In this document: positions 13,167-24,646 of the stretch, piece by piece
How positions within the stretch are numbered: the stretch's first letter is position 1
Layout of the letters: every line of letters begins with the position of its first letter
Assembly (NCBI GenBank): GCA_003956705.1
Contig: QZCP01000041.1
Coordinates: 62,001-126,000 of the forward strand
Direction: 5' to 3'
Length of the DNA stretch: 64,000 bases
Source: Brevipalpus yothersi
Lineage: Eukaryota > Arthropoda > Arachnida > Trombidiformes > Tenuipalpidae
The notes under the pieces: model-generated
What the model was told of the DNA's origin: nothing
The model's input: the letters and a program-made list of their open reading frames with translations, nothing else
The model's database searches: none
Translations under genes and position numbers: made by a program

Positions 13167-14062
13167 GATCGTTCAACAACAACAACAACTCTGTCCAACC
13201 GCTGAATCAATAGTCTAAATTAGCTTAAATTAAACAACATCGAAAATGCAAAACATGATGATTTTTGTATCGAAAAGCAAAACAAGCAAAAAATATCTTC
13301 AAAAATGATGCAAAAAAATTTCAATCTCTTTAAATGCCGGTCTTTTTGCCGCTTCAAGGCGCTGACAGCCATCATGTATCGACCGGCGCCATCTTCCGTT
13401 CTTGATGACCGCACCAATATTGGCACAAAAAAAGCACAATTACAAGACAATTTAAACATTGTCTCTCACATCTTAATGATTAAAATGAAAATAAGCTTAT
13501 CATTGAAAACAAATGAATGCTAATCATAATCGGACATCAATTAATAAGATTAAAATTGACTATAACAATTCTAATCCACTTGTATTCCCGCGCTTGGCAG
13601 AGACCTCCTTGAGCGGCCATCTTGGCTCTTCTGGCTCCCTCAGCTCCTCCCTCCTTTAGAATATTGTACCTTCCACTTTACTCTCTCAACATGAAAGATG
13701 TACCTTCCACTTTGCTCCCTCACGCTGGGCTCTTTCTTTTTCTTTTTCTCTCTCTCTTTTCTCTTTCTCTTCTTTTCTTTTCCATTTCCATTTTGCTCTC
13801 TCTCTCTCTTCTCTGCTCTTGTGTGCTGCCTCTCTTCTTCTATTCTATCTTCGCCTCGCCACTTCTTGATCAAAGATTTTTCTCTCTCTTTTTTTGCTGT
13901 ACAATTTTCTTCCAGTGTTTCAACAAATCATTTGATTAATTGTATTACAATCTTGGTCACTTATTCCTTTTCGTTAACTTGATCTTGTCATATCTTTGTA
14001 TTTATTTGAAATTATCATCTCTCTATCTCAATTCTCTCTACTACCACTACTAATATATCAAA
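13167..14062. promoter_or_regulatory. Divergent intergenic/promoter interval
   Basis: Two genes on opposite strands start from this 0.9 kb interval: INTS4 leftward and the small acidic protein rightward. It contains a relatively GC-rich patch at about 13340-13400 and GCCATCTT motifs near 13385 and 13617, which match the YY1-like core (AAGATGGC on the other strand) that is common near metazoan promoters. A CT-rich tract (13725-13860) follows. The promoter role is inferred from position only. Confidence 0.45.
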
Positions 14063-15909
14063 ATGCCCATTACACGCTCTCGCCAAAGCTCTGAACAACA
14101 GCAAGTTCCCGAGTCGGTAGCCGGTGATGTTGCAGTGGACAAAGAAACTGCAGTGAAAGAATTGAAGGCTGCTGCCACTCCGGTTGTTGAGACCACTAAG
14201 CAAGCCAAGGATGAATCAGCTAATGGATGTCCACGTGTGGCTGTCGAAGGTGAAAAGCCGGTTGATGATGAAAAAGTCGAAAGTGGTACCGAAAATGGTA
14301 CTGAGCCTAAAGGTTAGTAACTAGAGCTGTGCCTCTCTCTTTCTCTCTCTCTTTCTTTTTATCTCTTTTTTTCAAAGCGGACATGGTCACTACTATCTTT
14401 CTCCCTCTCTCTCTCTCTCGCACACACACATACTTCCCTCCATTTTACCTTCCTCCTCCACTACTGTTCTGTACCTATTTCGTTTCAATTTCTTTTCCAT
14501 TCTCTTGCCCTGATGTGAATGTACTCTGAAGAATACATGTTTGATTCCCTAAACGAAGATGAAGCCAGGAAACATGCTAGCCATTCTTTTATCTTTTCTC
14601 CCCCTTTGATGCTGTTGCGAGCCGCCTTTCTTGTCTGCGCTCTCGTAACATGCTTCACCATCTCTCTTCATTTTCTCTATCTCACCCCTCTTTCTCTCTA
14701 TCCTCTCAATTGAGTGCATATTTGATGTCCCGCTTTTTTCTCTCTCTTTCACCACCATGATGATGATGCCTCATTCCCATTTCCTCGCAACCCAAATGTG
14801 TGTGATCGTTTGATTTTAACTGCTCTCTCTCTCTCTTTCACACACTCACACACATCATTCCACAGTTGCTGACGAAAGTGATGCTGTAACTGGAGACAAA
14901 GAAATCGCGGCATCTCAAGCTGAAGCTGTAGAGGATGGTCGAAACGGCCGTGCCGGTATTGCCGAAGCGGCTGCCGCAAATGGCTCTCTCTCCTGCTCAG
15001 CCGTAACCGACGACAAGACTAGCGAAGTGAAGGAACATGTAAACGAAGTCCAAGAAGCCGAAGCTAAAGGTAAGTGAATTGTATTCATTTCACTCCCCCT
15101 CTCCCTCTTCTCTTTTCTCTCTCTTTTCCTTTCTTTCTTTCTCTCTTCTCTCTCATCTCATCCCCCACTCACTTACTCTCCATTCGGATCTCTCTCCCCT
15201 CTCTTTCTCCCTTCCATGTAGTCTTTCTCTTGTCTCGCCTTCTTTTCCCCTCTCATATTCTTCAGTGTATTTTTCCCTTTCTCGAGCAATCCTTTTCTCA
15301 CTCTATTGCCTCTTACTACACTTCTTTCATTCCGGTGAATGTACCTCTTGCCCCTTCTGCCTTCTCTCCTGCCTCCGAATTTTTTTGAACAAGATATACG
15401 CGTTTGTGTGTGTGTGTGTATGTGATGAGCGCGGGTGTAGATGTGCAAGCAGTAGCTTTTTGTAACATGGCTGGACTTGTTTCTCTCAACGAGTTTCGTG
15501 CCTAGCTATTTTCTATTACTATTACTTCCATTTTATCTTCTTTTGACAGCCTTTTCGTCATGATTACGATGAAATAGCTTTCCCTTTTCCCATTCTACTG
15601 ACTGATGGGGAGGATATATATTTTTCTTTCCTTGCGATCACATTGGCGTAAAAGCTCCTTCGGGAGCCTATTACCCACGTGGATCACAATTTTTCCCCAT
15701 TGCATCCCTTCTGCATAGTTTCATTAATTAATGAACGTTTTTCTTCTTTCTCTCTTCCCCTTTCTCTCCTCTTTCTTTCTACTGCAGTTCCATCCGGTGA
15801 TGTCTGCGCTAAGCGAAAAACTGATGAAGCCGATGTATGCGGTGAGGCCGATTCTACTTGCAAAAAGAATAAAGTAGAAGGTGAAGCCGTGGATCCTGTG
15901 GTCGCTTAA
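14063..15909 (+). CDS. Small acidic nuclear-type protein, prothymosin-like (unrecognised)
   Basis: Three exons are 14063..14312, 14866..15069 and 15788..15909, each junction with phase 1, giving 191 aa from an ATG at 14063. I do not recognise the family. The protein is low in hydrophobics, rich in E, D, A, K and V, and has no signal peptide or membrane segment. It begins MPITRSRQSSEQ and ends with CAKRKTDEADVCGEADSTCKKNKVEGEAVDPVVA split into two basic patches (KRK, KKNK) in an acidic setting. This composition recalls prothymosin/parathymosin-like histone-binding proteins, but that is inference from composition, not homology. All three exons end or begin at good splice sites (GTTAGT, GTAAGT; CCACAG, CTGCAG). 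Both introns are extremely CT-rich. Expression evidence would decide whether it is real; the consistent phases favour a true gene. Confidence 0.7.
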
Positions 15910-16599
15910 TCTCTTCCAATTATCAATTTCTTTCGACCATGTTAATTCAACTGCAAAATTCCACCTTCTTCCATAGCTTAAGAAAGAAGTAAATTTGTTC
16001 GCAGAACCTGTCAAAACAATTATCACCTTTATTATTTGAACAAAAAATTGAACAGAACATTGGATAAATTCTTCATTTACTTCAAGTGTCAGAGTTTCCA
16101 TTGTATTTTGATGTTTTTCTTTCGGCCCAGTTTCTCAGCCTTATTTTGTACTTTTTTTCTTTGCATTGGTAATACCAATCAAAATCAAGAAGTTTGGAGC
16201 ATCTTTACGCGTTGATTCCGCTTCTTAACTGGATTGTCCAAAACGATCTCTTTATAACTATCTATCTTTCTCTTTCTCTTTCTCTCAAAGTTTGTCCTAC
16301 TTGTCATTTATGTCACCTCAAGTGTTCTCTAGGTCCTTAGTTTTCTCTTTGTAAGAATCCCTTAGATTAGCAATCAGTCAATCAACCAAACCAATTGTTT
16401 CACTATCAAATCCTTTTCTTCTGTTAACAATGACCACTGACTTGTAGAATTATTATTATCATTTACCATGCAACAGATATCTCATCCACCATTGACAACA
16501 CAGCTTCTCCCATCTGATTGAAACTATTTGCTGAATAATACAAATTTTCCACTCTAAATTAATTTTCTTTTCTCATCTCGATTTCGTTTTTCTTCACTC
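15910..16599. other. Intergenic
   Basis: This is the 3' flank of the acidic-protein gene and the 5' flank of the secreted-protein gene. I see no further gene. Confidence 0.5.
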
Positions 16600-17313
16600 A
16601 TGGCCACTTCATATCCTACTGCATGTGTACTTATGACGCTTTTAATTCTATTCTCATCGCGCTACTCATCATCCACAAGTGATGCCCTACAATCTAATGA
16701 CCATTCGAAATCACCCATCAAGAATACCCAACGTTTTCGAAAATACGATATTGCCGTACTCGATCGATTTCGAAAGATTTTGGACAACGAAATTGTGTTC
16801 CTAAGCTCTCAAATAATGTCTCTTCACACTCTCAAGCGGTCTCTTAATCACGCGGTGGACACCAAGTTCAGCATACGATCAAATACCGGGATCAAAAAGT
16901 CAACCCATCGACAAATTTTGGTTCTTGTTGGACAGATGGTGAAACACATGAATTATTTGATACTTCACATAACCCGGCTCATGAGAATTCGTTACGAAAT
17001 GAAACGATTCATATTAAGTCAAAAAAAGAATGCTCTCAATTGGGAAGATGATATTATCAAAGAATATCCTCTCAAATTGTATTTGGATGAATATTTTAAC
17101 AGCACTTCAAATCGATTGCAAGATACCAAATCGGAGATTAGCCATCATTACAGTAAATTTGCCTTCTTCGTCACGCACACCATACGCGCTGAACACTTGG
17201 ATGGTACTTGTGATGAGAACAGTGGTCCTTTCCACTGGGCTATGGGTGCCGTTAATTTGACTTTTTCTTTTGATATTCGTCGAATTCTTGGTGGATATGT
17301 CGATGAATCGTAA
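16600..17313 (+). CDS. Unknown secreted or lumenal helical protein
   Basis: This is a single-exon ORF of 237 aa starting with ATG at 16600. The first 25 or so residues form a signal peptide (hydrophobic ACVLMTLLILFSS core, then small/serine residues). The mature part is basic and appears largely helical (for example around DRFRKILDNEIVFLSSQIMS and QILVLVGQMVKHMNYLILH). It has two N-glycosylation sequons (NST near residue 167 and NLT near residue 222) and very few cysteines in the mature chain. No domain or catalytic motif is recognised. The long helices and sparse cysteines resemble many lineage-specific arthropod secreted proteins, but I assign no function. No intron signature interrupts it. 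Confidence 0.6.
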   Translation: MATSYPTACVLMTLLILFSSRYSSSTSDALQSNDHSKSPIKNTQRFRKYDIAVLDRFRKILDNEIVFLSSQIMSLHTLKRSLNHAVDTKFSIRSNTGIKKSTHRQILVLVGQMVKHMNYLILHITRLMRIRYEMKRFILSQKKNALNWEDDIIKEYPLKLYLDEYFNSTSNRLQDTKSEISHHYSKFAFFVTHTIRAEHLDGTCDENSGPFHWAMGAVNLTFSFDIRRILGGYVDES

Positions 17314-18841
17314 ATGGTAGAGGAGAAGAACAAAGCTTCGCTAAATTACCATGAAATGATCAATTATGTCATCATCATTTGTGCTTTTGAATCATCATCA
17401 TTTTCATTAATTCGCTCTCCAATCATGAAAAGCAAAGAATCAACGGCAATCATCATCATCATCACCACAAGGAAACATGGTATCGAATTTTTGAGTATCA
17501 AATTTTGGAAAAGTATATATTTAATTTCGAGCTGACTGTATCAGAGAGGAGAGAAAAAAATCAAGCATAATTAATCAGCATATCTTTTCTGTGAGTAAGA
17601 GGCCTAAAAAGAGTGATGTGATTAGAATTTGATCTTGAATGAAACCTTGAAAATTTCGATAACTACCAAAATCGGGATTATAGTGAAAGCGTCAAAAAGT
17701 TTGATGATTAAGAATTTCCAAATGAATACTCTCCGTTTGGCTAGTATTCTATTTGATTAGTTTGTTAACGATTTTAGCATTCGATTGAGGTTCAAATTTC
17801 ATTCGAACCCATCACGTTAGATGTGCCGCCGCCGATACAAGTTTCTCAACACAATAGACTTGAGTAATGTTTATCAAGGTTCTTCTACTGTATGATGAAG
17901 TACAGAGAGTGTAGAGAGAATTTTTTCACTCTTGCCGATTCTCCTTATTTTATGATCAAAAATATTTAACCGTACTTTGACTGGAAAGTTGAAACTCGAA
18001 AGATGAGGCCGACAATTTACTAACTTTTGCACTTCATGAACGGCGAAAAGTTTGTCTCATCGATGCTTTCTCTCTCTCTCTGCCAAAATGTATGAACACG
18101 AATCAGAAGTCGAATAAATTGTAACTTGATAAAAATAAAATAAATCGAGTCAATAAATCTCAAGTATCTGAATGAGAATGGATCTAAACAGATTAGACAT
18201 CAACATGGTTCCGTGATCGTGATCTATAGAGTGGAAGCGAGAGAGAGGATCCTTGGTAGAGTATTTATCCACATTTATCCGTGGCCCGCTTTTCAAAGAA
18301 TTCGAGCTGAATTTTCGAATATATTTTAATGCTAACGATTGTCAACGGTTAACGATATACGGTTAACATGTTGACGATTCGAATCGAATTAGCCAACCAA
18401 CTGTCGATGGCAGCACCAAGACTTCATTTTATTAATAGGATTGCCTGAGGATATATGCTGGAATGGACTGACAAAGTGGAACATTATTCTCATCAGCTGC
18501 TACATTTTGTCCAATAAATGCCCTGTATTCATTTTTTTAACCAATTTGCCTTAATGGTTCATTCTATTTGATAACTGATCACCAATTCATCAATGAAAAG
18601 ACACTGTGTTGATCCTTGTTAATGGTGATATTTGAAAATCCTCTATCTTCCGGATATTCTTTTCCTTGAATCATACATATATATAATATTCGCGATTTCA
18701 GTGAATTTTTCTTCTCATTTTATTATCATCATCTCATCATCATGAACAGCTTTATGAGAGCTTATTTTTTCCAATAATCAACTATCCTCCTCTAACCACA
18801 TCAATCAGTCTTTATCAAGATTCCTCTGAAATTGTTGGGAC
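17314..18841. other. Intergenic
   Basis: This 1.5 kb stretch has no supported gene. It probably holds the 3' UTR of the secreted-protein gene and the promoter of the OTU1 gene. Confidence 0.5.
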
Positions 18842-19867
18842 ATGGCTGATCAGTCAACAAAACTCATTCTCCGATGTAGGACAAAAAAAGGGCAGCATAC
18901 TCTTGATATGCTTACTGGTGATAGTACAGTCGATGATTTGATGTTGGTTTTATCGGGAATCGCTCAAATTGATGGTATAAGCCAATTAAGAGTTCGAGAA
19001 GGTTTTCCACCGCAACCGATTGATTTAAATTCCGGATCAACCAAGTTGATTGAATTGTTTCCCACAGGAAAAGCCATTCTTCTATTGGAAGATGCCAATC
19101 TTCAGGTACAAACTACGCCACAATCTACTACTATACCAACCGCATCAAACACAATTAATACTCATTCTACAAGTACAAATACAACCAACACTACCTCTGG
19201 TAGTAGTAATACATCCAAATTTATTGATTCATCGAAAGCTTATCAAAATGGAATCGGTGAATTGGTTAGACGAGAAGTTCCTGCCAATAATTCATGTCTA
19301 TTCAATGCAGTACACTATTGCATATCTGGTGGTAAATATGATGAGAAAGCTGGATTCGATTTGAGACGAGTAATTGCCGAAGCTGTTCGCAAGGATCCTA
19401 CCACTTACAATGAAGCCATTCTTGGTCGAGCAAACAGTGATTATTATAATTGGATCCTTAATCATGATAATTGGGGTGGTGCAATAGAGCTGTCAATTTT
19501 GAGTGAACATTATTCGGTTGAAATTGTGGCTGTTGACACACAGACCGTTCGATTTAATCGATTCGGTGAAGATAAAAATTATAATCAACGAATTCTTCTC
19601 ATATATGATGGAATCCATTATGATCCATTGATGCTAAAATTGATTCCTAATGACCCCACAGCTATTCAGACAAATTTTTCTACTAATGACGAACAAATAC
19701 TTGATATGGCTCTGGAAATAGCACGTAAAGCGAATGCAGCCCGTCAATTTGTTGATGTCCAAAATTTTACCCTCAAATGTGTGACCTGTCAGAAAGGTTT
19801 ACGTGGACAAGAAGAAGCTCGAGATCATTATAAACAGACGAAGCATTTTAATTTTGTGCAATATTGA
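18842..19867 (+). CDS. YOD1: Ubiquitin thioesterase OTU1 (YOD1-like deubiquitinase)
   Basis: This single-exon gene encodes 341 aa, the family's usual length (human about 348). OTU1/YOD1 trims ubiquitin from p97/VCP-bound clients in ER-associated degradation, in the cytosol. Domain order is an N-terminal UBX-like fold (about residues 1-85), a Ser/Thr/Asn-rich linker (about 90-130), the OTU domain (about 140-265) and a C-terminal C2H2 zinc finger (CVTCQKGL...HYKQTKH). Conserved OTU stretches are YNEAILGRANSDYYNWI, NWGGAIELSILSEHY and LLIYDGIHYDPL. The nucleophile is Cys152 (NNSCLF) and the general base His259 (GIHYD). The residue three before the Cys, which is Asp in the usual DNSC motif, is Asn149 here, so catalytic efficiency is uncertain. 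Otherwise intact. Confidence 0.93.
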   Translation: MADQSTKLILRCRTKKGQHTLDMLTGDSTVDDLMLVLSGIAQIDGISQLRVREGFPPQPIDLNSGSTKLIELFPTGKAILLLEDANLQVQTTPQSTTIPTASNTINTHSTSTNTTNTTSGSSNTSKFIDSSKAYQNGIGELVRREVPANNSCLFNAVHYCISGGKYDEKAGFDLRRVIAEAVRKDPTTYNEAILGRANSDYYNWILNHDNWGGAIELSILSEHYSVEIVAVDTQTVRFNRFGEDKNYNQRILLIYDGIHYDPLMLKLIPNDPTAIQTNFSTNDEQILDMALEIARKANAARQFVDVQNFTLKCVTCQKGLRGQEEARDHYKQTKHFNFVQY

Positions 19868-20750
19868 CTCTTGCTATCTCACCTTTTAACATGAATTTAT
19901 TAAAAACTCATCTCATACCAGAAGCATGCTTTTTCATCTTCATTTCTACAGGAACATATGCATTTATCTTTCCTAAAACACAATTTTATCACTAAATTCA
20001 CAAAGATTACTTTCACTAATATTCAAAATGTTTTGATTGGCGAAAATTCAATATTCGAATCAATCACCTTTCCCTGTGTACCATTTATCACAGGCATGAT
20101 GCTATAAGCCTATGTCCATAGTGGTATATGAAGTGGAATGAGATTGCAGCTTTTAGCAAATCTATGGTTTAACATTTAGCTAATTTTTCCATACATTATG
20201 CCCATTCTGCTTTTAGTGCTCAGATTTTGGAAAACCCTCTGACAAAATCCATAAGGTTTGCTTACGATTATCATTCTCCCAAGTTCTAACGCTACGATTT
20301 CATAAGTACCAGGAATTGGATGGAGTTTGGGCAAAATCGATTTCGCATCGTTATGCAGTAAATCAGTCCAACTGGTGCTAATTTTGGAAATATTTTCAAA
20401 ATGGTTGATCGAATGTTTTTGTAGGTTGACAAACTTTTTTTCCATCACATGATCTGGAAAAAAATTTATCAAGAATGGAATTTATCACCATCAAACTGGT
20501 TCATCTTGATCACCAGCGGGTTGAACTGTGATTGGTTCTCTATACCAATCACATTCATTTTCATTGGTGTAAACACCAAGCCGGTGAACGATTGTGATAA
20601 TCACAATGTGATTACTTCCTCAACAGCCTTGAACAATATATATATTTTATGCATGTGTGAGCAGCCTTCTTCGATAATCTAATAACCCAGAATAATAATC
20701 CGTCAAAATCTGTGTACTCTAAATTGTGGTTACCTAGAATTGCAATCAAA
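19868..20750. other. Intergenic, OTU1 3' flank to PEPD promoter
   Basis: No gene is supported here. The part just left of 20751 must contain the 5' UTR and promoter of PEPD. Confidence 0.5.
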
Positions 20751-23099
20751 ATGTGAGTGTTAGTCAAGTTTCGATCGAATTTCGCCCAAAGTTCAGACTG
20801 AAAGTGATCTGAGTGGCGAGATAATTGTTGTTGTGACTTTTAATTTTCATTTGCATAATTTTTCAGGTCTGCCGGTTATTTTGATCGAGGTATTCATACT
20901 TTGCGAGTGAGTGCAAAACTTCATCAAATTAATAGGAAACGTTTAATCGAAGCATTATTGCCCAAATTAACGAGCCCAGAAGAATCACAATCATCTGGTG
21001 GAGATGTTAATCATATTGTATTGCTTCAAGGTGGTCAATCTGAAACTAGACATGCAAGTGAGTAGAAAAGTTATCATTTTTTCGTTGTTATGCAACCATC
21101 GTGTTTGTCCATCACGATTCTTTCATTAAGATGATCAGCCTAATGATTGTCATTTTAATTCCACAATGAATGACTAACCGAGATGTTAGATAAGATTAGA
21201 TTTCCTTTCAATTTCTTGAGAGGAATCCATTCATGAAAACAATTGAACGAAATCTCTCCAATCTGATCATCAATGAGGTCTATTGCAGTTTATCATGATC
21301 TCTCAAGGTGTGGAAAAATTATCTGTACTCAAAGTATTTCCTATTGATTTTCTATACCATTAGCCGATCATGAGCCTGTATTTCGTCAGGAATCATATTT
21401 TCATTGGGCTTTTGGTGTTGAGGAGCCAGACTTTTACGGAGCCATCAATTGTCGTTCTGGTCAAAGTTACTTATTTGCTCCACGTCTACCAGAATCATAT
21501 ACCATTTGGATGGGTAAATTGCCCACATTGGATGAAATAAAAACACGATATGGTGTCGATCAAGTTCATTATTCTGATATGGTAAGCAATGCAATTTAGA
21601 ACAAGCAGATTTGATTGACATCATGATTATTTAGATAATAATCTAGAAACATAGGATTGATTATGATTTTTGATTCACTTTTGTTTTTTACAGATGAAAG
21701 AAATCTTCTCAGCAATGAATCCATGTATACTGTACACCATGACTGGGAAGAATTATGATTCTAATAAGTTCTCAAAGGAAGCTGAATTTGAAGGAATCGA
21801 ACTTTTTGAGACAGACAATGAAATTTTACATCCTGTCATTACTGAATGTCGAGTTTTCAAGACCCCGGAAGAGATACAAGTGTTAAGATATGTTAATAAG
21901 ATCAGTTCAGATGCACATAGAGAGGTGATGAAAAAAATAAGGCCTGGAATGTTTGAATACCAATTGGAAAGCATATTTCAAAATTATGTGTATTTCAATG
22001 GAGGCTGTAGACATGTATCATACACATGTATTTGTGCAAGTGGACCAAACGGAGCAACTCTACACTATGGTCATGCTGGAGCTCCAAATAATCGAAAAAT
22101 TCGAAAAGATGATATGTGCCTATTTGATATGGGTGCTGAATATAATTGCTATGCTTCCGATATCACGTGCTCATTTCCCGCCTCTGGAGTTTTCACAGAT
22201 GATCAGAAAATTATCTACAATGCTGTGTTAAAGACTAGTCGAGCTGTTTTGAAAGCAATTAAGCCTGGAGTGAGTTGGAGAGACATGCATATATTGGCAG
22301 AGACTGAAATTCTCACAAGATTGATTAAAGCAGGTCTTCTTCAAGGAGAAGTTGAGAGTAAGTGTAACTCCCTTTTATAACATTGTTCCGAACGTTATCT
22401 AGTTCAATTTCTTTTCACGCTTCATCAAATTGAATTTCTGATGTAATCATTCATTTTTTCGAAACCAATTCATTTGTTTTCGTAATTTTACTTCTCTAAA
22501 CCATCACTTATAGATATGGTGTGGTCTCGTTTGGGAGCTTTTTTCATGCCACATGGTCTCGGTCATTTCATGGGAATCGATACTCATGATGTCGGAGGAT
22601 ACTGTGGAGAGTGAGTAGTTTTTGATAAAAAACAATTGAAAATCATAATTATCTTGTATCGTATTATCTGAGTCTAATTCTTTCCTTGAAGCCGGCAAAG
22701 ACCGAATGAGAGAGGGCTCAAAAGTTTGCGCACTTGTCGAACACTCGAGAAAGGAATGGTGATAACTGTTGAACCAGGAATTTATTTCATTGAATCTCTG
22801 TTGGAGGAGGCTAAAAATTCCCGCCATTTGAACGAGTACTTTGTATGGAGTGAAATCGATAGATTTCGTAACTTTGGAGGAGTAAGTTCTATTTTGTTCA
22901 TCGATTTTTGGATGACATTTTTCTAATCAATAATTTTCGATAGGTTCGTATTGAGGATAACATCGTCGTTGAAGAAGATGGAATTGAGCTTCTAACCAAA
23001 GTTCCTAGAACTGTTGAGGAAATCGAAGCCTTGATGGCTGAAGGTAGACAGAAGAAAGTTGAATTACCTCAACAAAATCCTGCACTTAACCGATCTTGA
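20751..23099 (+). CDS. PEPD: Xaa-Pro dipeptidase (prolidase)
   Basis: Prolidase hydrolyses dipeptides with C-terminal proline or hydroxyproline in the cytosol, using two divalent metals, and feeds collagen proline recycling. Seven exons are 20751..20752, 20867..21057, 21364..21581, 21694..22357, 22514..22610, 22692..22881 and 22944..23099, giving 505 aa (human 493). The start codon is split, with AT in exon 1 and G as the first base of exon 2. The AMP_N domain includes VLLQGGQSE and RQESYFHWAFG. The M24 pita-bread fold follows with its metal ligands: CLFDMGAEY...SDITCSFPA (two Asp), PHGLGHFMGIDTHDVGG (His), TVEPGIYFI (Glu) and RIEDNIV (Glu). All key residues are present. Splice sites are canonical throughout. 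Confidence 0.95.
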
Positions 23100-24646
23100 T
23101 GAATCTTAATGGAAAAAAAGATGCCCAATTTCAATAGTGTAATAATTTTTTTCTGATCGTTCACAAAGATAATTTTATTACATGTATTTGCTCTTTCTCT
23201 TCAACCATCTTCTTTTTGCTATGTCCTATGTATGTTTGAATTTCCATGGATGAATTGATGAAATAATAGATAAATTTTTACCTTTACGGCTTCTCAATAT
23301 TTTTTCGATTCGTTCCTCTTGGTATCACAGAGTTTGTGAAGTTCTAACTCATCTACAAACGGGAAGAAAGTTTGAAGGCCAAGTATTAAAAATACCCCAT
23401 TCCAGGACGTCTTTGGTGGATTTCTAGGTGTATCATTTACTCGACGAGTGGAAAACCAATTCAGAGCCTGACTTCCTGGGCATGAATTGGAGCACCCTTT
23501 CGACATTCGAAATAAAATTTGAGGAGAAGAGGAATTCTTGAAGAGGAATGGTAAAAGTTATTTATGTGATTCACTCAGGAGATAAGTTTTAGAAGCTTTT
23601 CCTTCTTGCTAGATTTATTGGAACATCGTCAATGAGATTCAGGTCATGAATTGAGATCTATCATTCGAATTCAATATCCAAATGATTTGAATTCGTTTTC
23701 CGATTCTCTTTTTCGAATTTCCGGTTGATATTTGCATCATTTGCTATTTATAGGTCATGATGGAGAGGACTCGTGACCCAGCTTTACGAGCCTTTTTTCG
23801 AGTTCTTTTTCATGGAGAACGGAGCTTTCGAACCTTTCGTCTTTGATGATATGATGTTAATCGAAAAAGTACAATTTTTGAACCATTTTATATCCAGTAT
23901 CCGCTACATAGTGCCACCAGTTCCTTCCCATGAGGAACTTGTATCTTCCCAGGAACAATCCTTTAATCTTAGGAGAAGTTTGTGTTTATCAGTTCTCACA
24001 TAAATTTTGAGGAAATGAACAACAACCTCCTCGATTATAATCTTTATCTCTGTTAATCGTTCTTGTGGTTCATTGTAAGAGAGAATAAACTGTAGCTAGA
24101 ACAATTCTGTGAACGTTTTCACTTTTGATTAGAACATTGCCAAAAGTAAGGTATTTGACTTTCCGCTCTCTCTCTCTCAAAGTTCGAAGGACTCATTATT
24201 ATGCGGAAAAGAATTGATTAAGAAAATTCGAGAACAGAAGTTCCAACCTCTGTTCAAATTGAAACTGTATCTTTATCTGCTTAATGTACTCACACAATTC
24301 TTGGCCATCATCCAATCATATGAGTGAATCTAGCTCATGATTCTCGTATATTCAAGATCGTTGGATTGAGAGCAAAGAGAGCAGAGAGAGAGAGAGAGAG
24401 ACAGTTAACTCTTTCTTTTTTCTCTTACAAGCTTCCCTAAACATGTTGATTTTGAGCACGATCCAATACATCATTGAATAGATCTTTTATTGTTTTATAT
24501 GGGTTTACAAAGAATTGGCTTTTCGGTCTACTTATGACACTAACAGCCCTTTTGAAAGATAAAGTGATTAAGAAGAGAAAGGAGAGCAAAAAGGAAAAAG
24601 AGAGAAAAGAAAAAGATATAATATAAGATCGGGAAGAGAGAAATGT
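23100..24646. other. Intergenic, between PEPD and the retroelement-associated ORF array
   Basis: No supported gene is seen. On the minus strand an AATAAA (plus-strand TTTATT near 24485) lies about 160 nt beyond the last array ORF and is a plausible polyadenylation signal for it. The element boundary is not visible as an obvious poly(A) or target-site duplication. Confidence 0.45.

Noticed and set aside
13622..15465. Hydrophobic ORFs reading SLSLFFFSL-type strings
   Set aside because: They come from CT-rich intergenic and intronic sequence. The real exons of the acidic protein lie between them.
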